Shown piece after piece: positions 35,901-46,032 of a stretch of 64,000 bases of DNA. The first letter of the stretch is position 1. The number at the start of each line of letters is the position of its first letter. Position numbers and translations under genes: made by a program. The DNA comes from Chamaecrista fasciculata (Eukaryota; Streptophyta; Magnoliopsida; Fabales; Fabaceae), in contig QANZ01000136.1 in the NCBI GenBank assembly GCA_003254925.1, positions 129,246 to 193,245 of the forward strand, in the 5' to 3' direction. The notes below the pieces were generated by a model. The model did no database searches, was not told the origin of the DNA, and was given only the letters and a program-made list of their open reading frames with translations.

Positions 35901-36248
35901 CTTCAAGATCTTGACATCAATGATTGTATGTCAATGGAAGAAGTGATCAAGGGAGGGATGGAAGATGAGAAAGGCAAAGAAAAAGTTGAAGATGTGTTCC
36001 CATCCCTTCAAGAGCTGCATTTGTGGAATCTCCCAAACCTTAAGAGCATCCATAAGACACCCTTGTCTTTTCCTTCCCTTAAAATTATTGAAATATTTGA
36101 ATGCCCAAATCTGAAGAAGTTACCCTTTGATTCCTGCTTTGCCGTGGATAAGTTGAGGCTTATTAAAGGAGACCAAAAGTGGTGGGAGAATTCGGAATGG
36201 GAAGATCCAACCATGAAGGACACATTCCTCTCAAAGTTACAGGATTAG
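26942..36248 (+). CDS. CC-NBS-LRR disease resistance protein with triplicated LRR block
   Basis: Exon one is 26942-27187 (82 residues, coiled coil, CGC near the N-terminus) and exon two 33150-36248, in phase 0, giving 1114 residues. The NBS has GMGGVGKTT at about 184-192, LLLDDVW at 268-274, FTTRLE and GLPLAL. The motif normally MHD reads MHS (485-487; Ser codon 34362-34364). The LRR region carries three tandem 111-residue units starting FNK[CG]CLNML at residues 747, 858 and 969, which explains its greater length than the 893-residue neighbour. The intron is 5.96 kb and holds an LTR-like fragment, a hAT MITE and a PIF/Harbinger-like element with an assembly gap. No other exon-one candidate lies nearer, but the pairing of the two exons across this distance is an inference needing transcript support. 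The role is as for the gene at 21591. Confidence 0.85.
27980..28800. mobile_element. Degenerate LTR-retrotransposon-like fragment
   Basis: The phrase 'aagaggagggggg...gtgaattgggaaatt' with its long G run, followed by 'agagatagggtaaggaacaa', 'accacacacg' and repeated 'ggtttcac' phrases, resembles the ends of widely dispersed plant LTR retrotransposons. No protein-coding frame or target duplication is seen. The assignment is from pattern memory. Confidence 0.4.
29284..29503. mobile_element. hAT MITE, 220 bp, perfect 8-bp target duplication
   Basis: The element starts tagggatgacaacggg and ends ccaaattgccattccta. It is flanked by aacgcatg on both sides (29276-29283 and 29504-29511). The 8-bp duplication and TAGGG...CCTA ends are typical of hAT elements. 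Inside, a unit of about 36 bp with 'atccgcatgtagggatgaca' is repeated, so part of the 5' end has been re-duplicated. It lies in the long CNL intron. Confidence 0.9.
30180..30790. repeat. Repeat with 'gggttgg' phrases, hAT-like
   Basis: Repeated 'caacccgc', 'gcgggttggg' and a right end gtttgctcacccttgca resemble hAT MITE subterminal sequence. A matching left end and target duplication were not found. Non-coding; the small frame at 30613-30858 is repeat-derived. Confidence 0.45.
30831..31722. mobile_element. PIF/Harbinger-like element with TAA target duplication
   Basis: Ends gggcctgtttggcaac and ...gctcccaaacaggccc are inverted, and TAA flanks both sides (30828-30830 and 31723-31725), the usual Harbinger target. 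The body has 'atctcatctcaatctcatc' phrases on both sides. An N run (31259-31417) hides part of the interior. Relatives lie at 12640-12910 and 16850-17058. No transposase is seen, so it is non-autonomous. Confidence 0.82.
31259..31417. other. Assembly gap of 159 N
   Basis: A run of N inside the PIF/Harbinger-like element, just after CT-rich and AT low-complexity sequence. Frames computed through it are not real. Confidence 1.
31726..33149. other. Rest of the long CNL intron
   Basis: 31800-32160 is AT-rich repeat-like sequence with 'aaattaattttatatttttt' phrases. 32210-32590 is GC-richer and has an open frame (32161-32478) that I cannot identify; it looks like a 5' gene fragment in repeat DNA. 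The rest up to the acceptor at 33149 is ordinary intron. Confidence 0.5.
35142..36140 (+). repeat. Three tandem 333-bp LRR-coding units
   Basis: Units begin at 35142, 35475 and 35808, exactly 333 bp (111 codons) apart, and keep the reading frame. Each encodes FNK-CLNML, K-CHSI-HLTWLKYAPLL, a DDCM/NDCM stretch, EEVIKGG (MDEVIKGG in the first), an acidic linker, FPSL and CPNLK-LPFDS. The second and third units are closest in sequence. Confidence 0.95.
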
Positions 36249-38998
36249 GTGTGTAAAGTTCATCACTTATTCACTGAGGTATAACAGCATATATATTCCA
36301 ATATTGATGTTAAATCTTTCTACTCTTGTGTGATTCTTGCTTACACTGGATTTTATGCATATTGTTGCAGATTGGCTTGCTCATTAAGTACATGGGATGA
36401 ATATTGGTATTCATGACTTACTTCTCATGAGACTGCATGTATACATTAATATTCTTGAGCTTTTTAGCTATCCTTTTCATGTACACTAATTTTACCAATT
36501 ATTTCACTATTCCCTTTACTAAACATAAGCAGATACGTATGTTCAGAGAATTTCTTCATATTCAGTAAATAACTTACAATTGCAAAGTATTATGTATGTA
36601 TGTATGTATGTACTCTGTTTTAGCAAATTGAGTTTCATTGTGATATTAGATATTTGTGCTACAAATAGAGGGAGCAGAATATATGTCTTTGACTCATGTG
36701 GGACCTACTTACTATGCCTTGATAAGTGTTAATGCAATTGAGGATTGTTAATGTCAAAAGGGCAATGGGTAAAGGAGACCTTGGCTGATGGATAGGAAGC
36801 TGTAAAGGAATTGATAGTATATATCTAATTTCCAGTAATGTAACATGATATGCAATTTTCTTGATTTGAACTTTGAACACAATTAACAAACAGCTTATAT
36901 ATATAAGAAAAACTACTATTCCAAAATCAATAAACTAATTAATATAAGCAAAAGTTGAATACTTAGAGATTAGAAAATCTGCATCACCCTACCAATTAGA
37001 ATAACAAAGGATTTGCAAGATAGTGAAGCATATATCGAATCATTCCCACTCCCTCTTTTTGAAGTTATAGCTAAAGGTTTGACAGATGGGTAGAACAAGG
37101 AGATCTTTTAAATGCTTAAATATATATTACTGGTTTTCATATAAGTTGGCTTCTACGAAAGTGCCTTGCAATTTCGTGTTGTTTTGCTTTTTTATAAATT
37201 AGATATATCTTGATATGTACTTTCCAAGTACAATTGTTCTAAAGTAATTATTATGATACATAAATTGAAAATAGTATCAAAAAATAAAAACCAACTGTAT
37301 TTTGGTTTTATGTATATAACGTTTTTTAAGATCAGAAGCATAAAATTACTTTTAATTTTGAATTTCCACATTGAAATATACGATTACCATAGACAATTAA
37401 CCTTATTGGATCATCTAATATAATAGATCAATTTCTTAATCAATCTAACCTTTCCTTTTTCATTGTTCTAATTTCCAAGTGCCATGACTACTTCGATCTA
37501 AAGTATATCTGTTATAAGATCAATCATATTACGCAAAGTTTTTTTAAATAAATTTTACAAATAAATTAAAAATATTAATGAAAAACAACTACATTCGTCT
37601 TATATTGTTTATTATTATCATCAGAAACATGAAATTAATTTCTTTTTGTTTTTCACCGTAACCCTATTTAAATTGTTATTTTCCTGCAACTTTTCCTAAT
37701 GATTTCTTCAAGAGATCATGAATATATATATTATTTTTAATATCCATAGAAAAAGAAAAAAATTAACAATATAATAAAGATATAGTTATGATTACTGGAA
37801 TTCATATAGTTTCCTCTAAATATCATGGCCTATCTCATAATTTTTCATATTATAAACTAAAGTGTACTGAATACTGATTATATTCCGAAACATATAATTA
37901 ACGGCGTAGCTCAAGGCAATAAATTTTTATGCTAAGAAAAGTTCTGGTATTTACTCTGCTAATATTACTATTAGTATACAAAAATTAATTAGTTTTCAAT
38001 AATTATGTATTAAGAATTATATTGAGTCAAGCATTTAGAAATTATATATCTTATTTTTAAAATATTAATAAATATAGAATAAATTACAAACTTTGGAAAA
38101 CTATTGGGACGGAAATTTTCCCTTTCATGTTTTTATGTATCTTTTGTTTTTAAATTTTTGTTTTATGTTGGCTTTCTTAATTGGAGTTGATTGTTTAACA
38201 AGGAATGAGAATCCGAACAATCTTCACCGATGCATTTTGTATTACTTGTTCATATATATATTGGAAGATTTAATTGGAGTCACAGCTTAAATTCGAACAT
38301 GACCTAAAAATATAAGACTAAAACTTGAACAAAAGATATAGGACAAAAAATACACTTTGACTAAGTTATTTTTAAAAATGGACCAAACTTAGCTTGTTCA
38401 TTTTTCAAGCAGGCTAATAAGAAGGACGTTCTAACCCATTTAACTAAAAAAATATTTATCTAATATTTTTTTATTAATAAATTAATAACTTAAGAATAAA
38501 TAGTTATAAAAATAATTTATCAATAAAAGAATATTATATGAAAAAATTAGATAATTAAGAATTAAAAAATAAAATAGAATATATAGTAAATTAGTAAAAG
38601 ATAATATGTACTTGTCATTTGACTTATTCTTTTATTATATTATATAATATAATTTTTATTATATACTTGTATTTATATATATATATATATTCTAAATTAT
38701 ATTTAATATATTTTTGTTAAAAAATTAGGTTTATTTATATAAATAATATATAAAAAAAAAGTATTTAGAATTTTAGGACAAAAAAAAAACTATTTAGATT
38801 TTTGAGACACTCGGATATGGTCCGAGTGTCCCAATACAAGTGGCCCAATCACCCGATGCCACGTGGCACCGGGTGGAATTTTTTTTCTAAACTTTTTTAT
38901 TTTTTTGGGATACTCGGATGTCATGAGGCCAATATAATGGGGGGTGGTTTGGGTAAATGGGTTGAGGTTTAGTGAGAGAAATGTGAGATTGAAAGAGT
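36249..38998. other. AT-rich intergenic DNA
   Basis: No gene seen. It includes a short tatg repeat (36595-36612), very AT-rich stretches (38440-38770) and a small perfect hairpin gacactcgga/tccgagtgtc (38806-38830). The frames at 36659-36889 and 38093-38290 have no recognisable feature. Confidence 0.6.
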
Positions 38999-39224
38999 GA
39001 AAAAAAAAATNAGAGATGAAGACGCTTACATAAGACAGAGATTAAAAGAGATAAAGGCAGCTTACAAAAGAGAGGTAACAAGCAGAAGATGGAAACTGGG
39101 GGGACTAAAGACAGAGCAAGAAGAAAGTTACATAAACCAGAAGAAAAAACATAACGAGAGAAGGAGAAAAAATACAAGAAGCAGAACAAGAGTAGCTGCT
39201 GGAAAACAAACATACAAAAAAGAA

Positions 39225-40408
39225 CTAGGGAGGCTTCCTCGCAAAAGAAGATGAGGGCCTTCTTATGGTTCCTATTTCCATAAAGTCATGCAGAAATAGG
39301 AGAGATAAGAAGGGAGGAAGCGTGTCAAAAACTGTAAGATGAAGCTGGCGGGTTCTCCCATGTCTTGCAAGAGCATCAGCACAGGAATTTGCTTCTCTCA
39401 AAACGTGTTGAATCTTAAAATCATCCAGTTGCATGGTAAGGTATCTGCAGTTTGCAATTAAAGTAGAAAGAGGATGATGGGATAAAAAAGTGTTAGAAGC
39501 AATCAAATTTTTAGAAACTAAAGAATCTGTTTCTATAATAAGTTTCTTGAAGTTCAAGGAAATGGCAAGTTCAATGCCCTTGATGATTCCCCAAAGCTCT
39601 GCAGATAGGGAGTTTCCATGGCCCATAAATGCACTGAAACCAGCAACCCAGTTTCCGCAGCTATCACGCAAGATACCACCTGCACCAACTAGATTTTCTT
39701 TTGCGGAACCATCAACATTCAATTTCAGAAAATTATTAGGAGGTCTCTGCCAAAACACAGAAGATCGATTTGGGTAGTTAACAGAGGGGGAAAGAGAGGA
39801 AGGATGAGAGGTTAGATAATAGAACTCAGAGGCATTGAATAAGGCAAGATTAATAATCTGAGGGGAAGTAAGAATTTTTTTTTTAAAGACAATGGCATTT
39901 CTGTGTAACCAGATTTGTTTGAGAAAATAAGGAAAGAAAACATTCCAAGGGATATGGTTGAACAAAGAAGGGTTAGTACAATGATGCTTAATCCATTGAC
40001 TAAAAGTACATTGGGCAATATGAAATTTGTTAGGAATTAAAACCCATAAGGAATTTAGTTTCGTACAAGATCTAAACGTATGCTCCATGGATTCATTACC
40101 AATGCCACAAAGGGGGCAGAGGGGAGATGGGAGAATATGTTTCTTAAAAAGGGTTTCACATAGAGGCAAAGAATTTTGAAGAACTTGCCAAAGAAAAAAT
40201 TTAATTCTAATATGAATATTAATTTTCCAAAGCCAAAGAAAATTGGGACAGGGAGAGTGTAAATTGTGAGAGTGATCATTAAAGTTGTTATTAAGGACAA
40301 AGTCGTAACAAGTTTTAATTGAAAAGATACCATTCTTAGCAGGAAACCAAGAGTACACATCAGGAGTGTTTAAGTTATGATGTAAGGAAATAGAGCTTAT
40401 TTCAAAAA
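39225..40408 (-). CDS. LINE ORF2, C-terminal part (zf-RVT and RNase H), frameshifted
   Basis: The frame (open from the frameshift near 40415, no stop until 39225) encodes a Trp-rich YSWFPAKNG motif, a zinc-binding CPLCGIGNESMEH...C segment of the zf-RVT type, and an RNase H domain with LNVDGS, AELWG, IIETDS and HVLREANSCADALARHG. These carry the expected D-E-D-D catalytic acids. It is the natural continuation of the reverse transcriptase frame, cut from it by one missing base in a run of C. It belongs to the element's own replication and is not a host gene. Confidence 0.88.
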
Positions 40409-43400
40409 CTAGATGGGGGGGGGGATGATATGAGAGAAGGGAGCGTTATTAGTATTAAAAAGATGTAAACCAGTATGAACATTAATGGTTGAATCAGATA
40501 AAGAAAGAGGACCACAGAGTCTGCTGTAAAGGGGACCATTAGGAAGCCAATTTCCAAACCAGAAGGAGGTATTTTGACCATTATTAATAACAGATTTTAA
40601 ACCAAGGTCAAGTAAGGGTGAGCCTTTTCTAATGCCTCTGCAAATGAAAGATCTGCGCTTTGGGAGCTTGGTAAGATCAGAACCATATTTAGCAATGATA
40701 ACTTTGGACAGCAGGGAATCTCCAATGATTTTAATAAGCCAGTTTAGTTTAGCCATGAAACAAGTGTTCGTTAAAGAAGCTTTTCTAATACCAAGACCCC
40801 CCAAGGTTTTAGGTTTAGTAATGGTGTTCCAGTTTAGAAGGTGACATTTTTTGTTATTAACAGAATGGTTCCAGAAAAAAGAACGAGCAAGCTTATCGAT
40901 AAGGTGATGAATTTTACTAGGAAGATGGAAGACAGTCATATAATAGTTAGGAATGGTGGTCATAGTGGATTTAATGAGTTGGACTCTTCCTGCTAAGGAG
41001 AGGCAACCAAGTTTCCAGGCCTGAAGTCTATTGGTAATTTTATCAAGAATAAAGTTGAAGTCAGCATTCTTGTAAAGGGGTTTGAGAGGGAAGCCTAGAT
41101 ATGATCCCAGATTGTTTGAGAAGTTTAAATTTATGATTCGTGAAAGAGTGTTTCTAGCAGAAGTAGGGACAGAAGGCGAGAACCAGATTTTTGATTTTTG
41201 CCTATTAATTTGAAGACCAGAAAAGGTTGAGAAAAGATGAAGAGTTTTGGAGATGGAAGAGCAACCTTTTTTGGTGGCTTTAGCAAATAAAATGATGTCG
41301 TCAGCAAAGAGAAGGTGTGAGAAGTGAAGGTTGGACCTTCGAAAAGTGAAAGGGGTCCAATTTTTAGCGTTTACCTCATGAGCAATAAGGTGGGTAAGAA
41401 GTTCCATGGCAATAATGAAGAGGTAAGGCGAAATGGGATCACCTTGCTTGATGCCCTTGGAAGGAGTAAAAGGGTTAGTTTTAAAACCATTAATGAGTGG
41501 GTAATAGGAGGTGGTCTCTAAGCAGGACTTAATGAGGGTAATCCAAGGTAAGGGAAAGTTAATCCTACTAAGCATAGATAAGATGTAGTTCCAGGAGAGA
41601 TTATCGAAGGCCTTTTGAAGATCAATTTTAACCATAAGCCAGCCAACTTTAGACTTAGAGTAGAACATGGAGTGCTGAATTTCTTGTGCAGTTATGAAGA
41701 GATCCGAAGTTTGTTTTCCTTTTTGGAAGGCTCCTTGAAAAGGTGAAATGATTTTAGTAAGGAGAGGTTTGATACGATTAGCGAGGATTTTAGAGAGGAT
41801 TTTGTAATGGGTTGTGCAAAGGCCGATTGGGCGGAGGTGGGAAGGCTTAGAGACAGATTTAGTTTTAGGAATGAGAGCTAATAAAGTCTCACCCCATGAA
41901 GAAGGGATTTCCCAAGAGTTGAAAATAAACTTAATTTCTCTGATGATGTGATGCTTGGTTGTCTCCCAATTTTTTTGATAGAATAAAGCATTTAAACCAT
42001 CAATGCCAGGAGCTTTTGTGGGGTGCAGGCTAAAAAGAACAGAGTAAATTTCATGATCCGAAGGTGGTAAAAGAAGAGCAGCCTGATCCTCCTGGCTAAT
42101 AGAGGGCAAAGAATCCGGGAAAAGAGGAGGGGAGAAAGGAAGACTGTTTGTGTAAGAGGTTTTAAAGAAATTATAAATAGAATTACGGATATAAAGAGGA
42201 TCAAAAGTAATTTGACCGTCCTCAAGTTCAAGACTATGAATTTTATTTCTTCTCCTCCTAGTAATGGCAGAGATATGAAAGAAAGTTGTGTTTTGATCCC
42301 CAAGTGAAAGCCAATTTATTCTAGATTTTGCATACCATAACTGCTCTTCATCATGAAGGAGGATATTATAATTGTGTTGAAGTTCTCGTTCAAGAAGAAG
42401 AAGCTGAGGAGAAGTGTGAGAAGAAAGGGTTTTTTGGATGCCTTGCAGACGACGCAACAGCTTCTTTTTTTCATGAAAAATATTTTTAAAGGTATGCTTA
42501 CTCCAATTTAAGGTGGCAGTTTTAAAAGTAGAGATAGTGGAATCAAAATCATTTGGAAACCGAGACCATGTTTCTCTAACAAGAGCAGGAAAGGTTGGGT
42601 GAGAAATCCAGAAATGTTCCAAACGAAAAGGTTTAGAACCCTGAGAGATAGAGGGGTTGGTTTTAAGGAGCAAGGGACAGTGATCAGAACGGACACGAGG
42701 GAGATGAAAGATCTTAGTATTAGGAAAAAGTTGCAGCCAAGAGGGGGAAGAATGAGCTCTATCTATTCGAGATCTAACAATATTAGCATGGTTTCTACAA
42801 TTTGTCCAGGTGTAACGTGGCCCTTCATAACCTAAGTCCACTAGATTACAAGCATGCAGAAAATTATTAAAATACATCATTTTATACCTATTAGGTGGTA
42901 AACCACCAAATTTTTCAGAGGCTAAAGAAATATCATTAAAATCGCCTAGGAGAAGCCAAGGGAGAGCTATAGAAGGACCAAGAGCAGATAAAGAATCCCA
43001 GAGTAATTTCCTACGTTCAAAATTTGGGCTAGCGTAAAGAGAAGTAAGAATGAAGGAGAGACCACTGACCTTAACATGTGAGTGGATTTCTTGGAAGGAA
43101 GACCCGAGAATTTCAACATCTATGAAGCTGGGATCCCACAGCATCCAGATACCTCCCGAGAAGCCCATGGCATCGACTTTGTAGTGCTTTTCGTAGCCCA
43201 GATTGTTGATGGTATTTCGAGCCCTTTCACCGCTGAGACGAGTTTCAGTTAAAATAACCAAGTTTGGTTTATATTGTGAAATAGTGTCATGAAAGACACG
43301 CCTAAACTCAGAGCCACCTGCCCCGCGAGTATTCCAGATAAGAAACGTAATGTCAGGGGCAGATGAAGAAGTTGAAACAGGGGATGAATTCATATCAAAA

Positions 43401-43453
43401 ACAGAAGTTGGAGAACGATTTGGGGTAAAAGGTAAATGAGACATATTAGGCAT
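40409..43453 (-). CDS. LINE ORF2, endonuclease and reverse transcriptase
   Basis: I choose the ATG at 43453, 80 bases after the ORF1 stop; the frame extends further upstream but only as an overlap with ORF1. The apurinic-type endonuclease shows LIWNTRG, LTETR, LLGDFND, SRIDRA and SDHCPLL. The reverse transcriptase shows KAPGIDGL, LRPIGL, KIDLQKAFD, KQGDPISPYLF and the catalytic FADDI (about 41294-41308). All catalytic signatures are present. The frame ends early at TAG after a ten-C run (40415-40424 on the plus strand), so the RNase H part is in another frame. It would make DNA copies of the element RNA at nicked target sites. Confidence 0.92.
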   Translation of the reverse strand: MPNMSHLPFTPNRSPTSVFDMNSSPVSTSSSAPDITFLIWNTRGAGGSEFRRVFHDTISQYKPNLVILTETRLSGERARNTINNLGYEKHYKVDAMGFSGGIWMLWDPSFIDVEILGSSFQEIHSHVKVSGLSFILTSLYASPNFERRKLLWDSLSALGPSIALPWLLLGDFNDISLASEKFGGLPPNRYKMMYFNNFLHACNLVDLGYEGPRYTWTNCRNHANIVRSRIDRAHSSPSWLQLFPNTKIFHLPRVRSDHCPLLLKTNPSISQGSKPFRLEHFWISHPTFPALVRETWSRFPNDFDSTISTFKTATLNWSKHTFKNIFHEKKKLLRRLQGIQKTLSSHTSPQLLLLERELQHNYNILLHDEEQLWYAKSRINWLSLGDQNTTFFHISAITRRRRNKIHSLELEDGQITFDPLYIRNSIYNFFKTSYTNSLPFSPPLFPDSLPSISQEDQAALLLPPSDHEIYSVLFSLHPTKAPGIDGLNALFYQKNWETTKHHIIREIKFIFNSWEIPSSWGETLLALIPKTKSVSKPSHLRPIGLCTTHYKILSKILANRIKPLLTKIISPFQGAFQKGKQTSDLFITAQEIQHSMFYSKSKVGWLMVKIDLQKAFDNLSWNYILSMLSRINFPLPWITLIKSCLETTSYYPLINGFKTNPFTPSKGIKQGDPISPYLFIIAMELLTHLIAHEVNAKNWTPFTFRRSNLHFSHLLFADDIILFAKATKKGCSSISKTLHLFSTFSGLQINRQKSKIWFSPSVPTSARNTLSRIINLNFSNNLGSYLGFPLKPLYKNADFNFILDKITNRLQAWKLGCLSLAGRVQLIKSTMTTIPNYYMTVFHLPSKIHHLIDKLARSFFWNHSVNNKKCHLLNWNTITKPKTLGGLGIRKASLTNTCFMAKLNWLIKIIGDSLLSKVIIAKYGSDLTKLPKRRSFICRGIRKGSPLLDLGLKSVINNGQNTSFWFGNWLPNGPLYSRLCGPLSLSDSTINVHTGLHLFNTNNAPFSHIIPPPI

Positions 43454-43532
43454 ATTTAAATTGAAAGAGGAATCAGGAAAGATAGAGAAGGTAGGGTGCT
43501 TATCGATATAGTAGTCAAGGGTGCCAGAAAAG

Positions 43533-45974
43533 TCATTGAGGCAGCAGGTTACGCAAACGTCTAGTTCGACTACCGGCGTTGGGATGTCCCAGACTGCTCC
43601 GTGGTGCTGATGTCCGAATAGTTTTGTTGTAACGCCTTCTAGGTCGAGGTCTAGGCGAACTAGGTTCGGAGGCCGGCGAACTAGTCGTTCCACAGAGTTC
43701 AGAGGGGGAGGATGAATTGGGAACCAGTTGTATCCCGGAGCTCGGTTTATCCTTGCCGGAGGTGCTATCATGTAGACGTGCCGGTCTCTTAGACGCTCGA
43801 TATGTGATTGACGATCTGGGTTCGTCAAAGATGACGTGTAGGCCAGGTTCATCAGGTGAATCCAACAAGCTACCCAGGGTGAGGCGTTGAGAATGCCCCG
43901 AAGAAGGTTCATCCACATTACCGTCTGGGCAGTATGTGGAGAAGGGTGATCTAGATAGGCCTCGAATAGACGTTCTAACTGATAGTCGCGTCTGTCGAGG
44001 GGAGGGGCATGGTGATCGGTGTCGGAGAGGTGAGGTTCCGGCCATCTGATCGGTATGACCAGAAGCGAGCGGCGTGGAAGATTTGAGGGTTGAGGTGGAG
44101 GATGATGAGTGGTGTTCGGGAGGTTGGGTCTCGGATAAGAGGGTGGTTGTTGATAGAAGTTTCGGGGAAACATGGTTTATGGGTACGAGAGAAATGATAG
44201 GGCTAAAGATATCTATTTGGTGAGGGGATTGAGCGTGAGAAGAATTTTGAGTGACTGTGGTATTTATAGAGGGACGCTGAAGAGTGTTTATGGCGGAAAG
44301 GATGATTTTTGTGTCGCAAGTGAGAGGCATCGAGTTCTGCGGAGGTGACGGCGACGTATCAGAAGAAGAAACCTTAGACGAAGGAATGGTAGGGATTTGT
44401 TCGAGGAGGAGAGTATCCTCGGACAGAAGAGTGTTAGGGTTTGGATCGAGGTGAAAGGTATGAACAGAGGATTTTTTCGAAGGAGACAAAAGGTTTATGT
44501 CAGCAGAGGTAGGATGCAGAGAGAGTATGGAGGTACAAGGATTAAGCGCAGAGAAGTTTGAGGAAGGAAGGGTACAGGACAGAAGGATATTAGGGTTTCG
44601 ACTTTTGGAAGAGGAAGCAGAAGTGGTGGAAGACGAGGGAAGCGAAGCGTTATTAAGAGTTTTGTCTTTTTGTAAATTAACGCTTATGTTAAACATCCTA
44701 GAGGCATTAAAGGAGCAATCAGAAAGTGAGGAGATAGAGGAGGGCAAAAGGGACAAATCAGATGAGGGGGAAGGGATAAGATTATCGGGGAGTGAAACTG
44801 ACAGTGTAGGGGAGTGATTTTGATTGGGTTTGAGGGTAAAAGACTCTTGGGTAACCCTATTAACTGTGGGGACACGAAGGGATGGGCTAGAAAGGTTTGA
44901 CGAAGTCAGCGAAGGTGAAGAGACAGCATTTCCCTTGCTGTAAGCATTTTTGTTTTTTCTGTAATTAATGTTGTTACCGTTTTTATTGGAGAGAGAGACT
45001 AAGGGTTTCGAATAAGGGGGAAATGAAGGTGTGGGTAAAATGGGTGGGAGTTTCGAAGGGTCAGAGGCAGAAGATGAAGAGAGACCATTGAGGGAATGAA
45101 AAGATGCTAAACCTTCAAAAATAATGGGTTGAAGGTATCCATTAATGGAAACAGAATGAGGCATGTGAGGCTCAATTAAGACCTCTAAACAGAGTCTTTT
45201 AGTTAAAATATTAACAGGTTTCAAAAGTTTCTTATTTAAAGCTTGGGGATTTTCGAAAGCTAAAACCTTGCCCAAAAATTTGCCAATGGAAAGCATGCAT
45301 TCAGTACTGTGATATTCAATGGGGAGATCAGGGAAGGTAACCCAAAGAGAAGTAATAATCGAAGATTTTTGTTTAGAAGGGGAGAACAGGGGTGACCAAG
45401 TTCGAACTTGAATGGGGTAGCCATTTAAAAATTTTGGGGGAGAAGTTAAAATAGAGAGGCGATCTTCAGAGATTAAACCAGAGACCAGATAATAATTAAA
45501 TCCGATAAAAGAAACGTCAATGTTACCTCTAAGTTTCCAGATATGTGTTAGATGAATCTTGAGCTTTGTAATGGCAAAAATTGGCCCCTGTACGTTGATT
45601 ATAATAGCATTCCTCCATTGTGATAAAATCTGTGACTGCAGGTTCGAAGAAAGCGGGATGTTGACGATTCCTTGCTTTTGTGATTTGAAAGAGGGTTGCT
45701 GGTCTTGCACAGGTAGCGACAGTTCTTCCTGGAAAGAGTTAGGCGATACATCGTTTGGCGAAACAGAGGCTTCGGGAAAAGAGACTGATATGTGTGGAAC
45801 TGTGCTTTTTAGGAGGATATCTTTAAAGGTTTTCGTGGAAGTTGAAGAGGGGGAAGTAGTGGGGGATGGTGTTAGGGAGGGGAGGGTAGAGGGTTGATTA
45901 ACAGGGCTTAGGGTTTTTGGTGAAGAGATTGGTGGTGGGAGGCAGAGGAGAGGCGCAGAAGAAGAAGAAGCCAT
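43533..45974 (-). CDS. LINE ORF1, gag-like RNA-binding protein (DUF4283)
   Basis: 813 residues on the minus strand from ATG 45974. Residues of about 110-290 match the DUF4283 domain of plant LINE gag proteins (ILSQWRNAIIINVQG, LTHIWKL, WVTFPDLPIEYHSTE, IGKFLGKVL). The CCHC zinc knuckle that usually follows is not seen; the region from 300 on is Ser/Pro/Thr-rich low complexity ending in a basic RPRPRRRYNKT stretch. It should bind element RNA. The start codon sits only six bases inside the 52-bp inverted repeat boundary. Confidence 0.85.
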   Translation of the reverse strand: MASSSSAPLLCLPPPISSPKTLSPVNQPSTLPSLTPSPTTSPSSTSTKTFKDILLKSTVPHISVSFPEASVSPNDVSPNSFQEELSLPVQDQQPSFKSQKQGIVNIPLSSNLQSQILSQWRNAIIINVQGPIFAITKLKIHLTHIWKLRGNIDVSFIGFNYYLVSGLISEDRLSILTSPPKFLNGYPIQVRTWSPLFSPSKQKSSIITSLWVTFPDLPIEYHSTECMLSIGKFLGKVLAFENPQALNKKLLKPVNILTKRLCLEVLIEPHMPHSVSINGYLQPIIFEGLASFHSLNGLSSSSASDPSKLPPILPTPSFPPYSKPLVSLSNKNGNNINYRKNKNAYSKGNAVSSPSLTSSNLSSPSLRVPTVNRVTQESFTLKPNQNHSPTLSVSLPDNLIPSPSSDLSLLPSSISSLSDCSFNASRMFNISVNLQKDKTLNNASLPSSSTTSASSSKSRNPNILLSCTLPSSNFSALNPCTSILSLHPTSADINLLSPSKKSSVHTFHLDPNPNTLLSEDTLLLEQIPTIPSSKVSSSDTSPSPPQNSMPLTCDTKIILSAINTLQRPSINTTVTQNSSHAQSPHQIDIFSPIISLVPINHVSPKLLSTTTLLSETQPPEHHSSSSTSTLKSSTPLASGHTDQMAGTSPLRHRSPCPSPRQTRLSVRTSIRGLSRSPFSTYCPDGNVDEPSSGHSQRLTLGSLLDSPDEPGLHVIFDEPRSSITYRASKRPARLHDSTSGKDKPSSGIQLVPNSSSPSELCGTTSSPASEPSSPRPRPRRRYNKTIRTSAPRSSLGHPNAGSRTRRLRNLLPQ

Positions 45975-46032
45975 TTTTCTACTACTTCCCCCTCTTCAAC
46001 TTCCACGAAAACCTTTAAAGATATCCTCCTAA

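Larger units (their letters stand above)
39000..46032 (-). mobile_element. L1-type LINE retrotransposon, nearly intact
   Basis: On the minus strand: a gag-like ORF1 (45974-43533), an ORF2 with endonuclease and reverse transcriptase (43453-40409), and, after a one-base frameshift, zinc-finger and RNase H parts (to 39225). The 5' end has a 52-bp inverted copy of ORF1 sequence (45981-46032). The 3' end is not certain; I place it near 39000 because no A-tail or target duplication could be fixed. An N lies at 39011. It lies about 0.9 kb upstream of the broken CNL at 46972. Confidence 0.88.

Noticed and set aside
43533-44173. Extension of LINE ORF2 upstream into ORF1
   Set aside because: The overlap has no endonuclease motifs, and an ATG after the ORF1 stop gives the expected layout of two consecutive frames.
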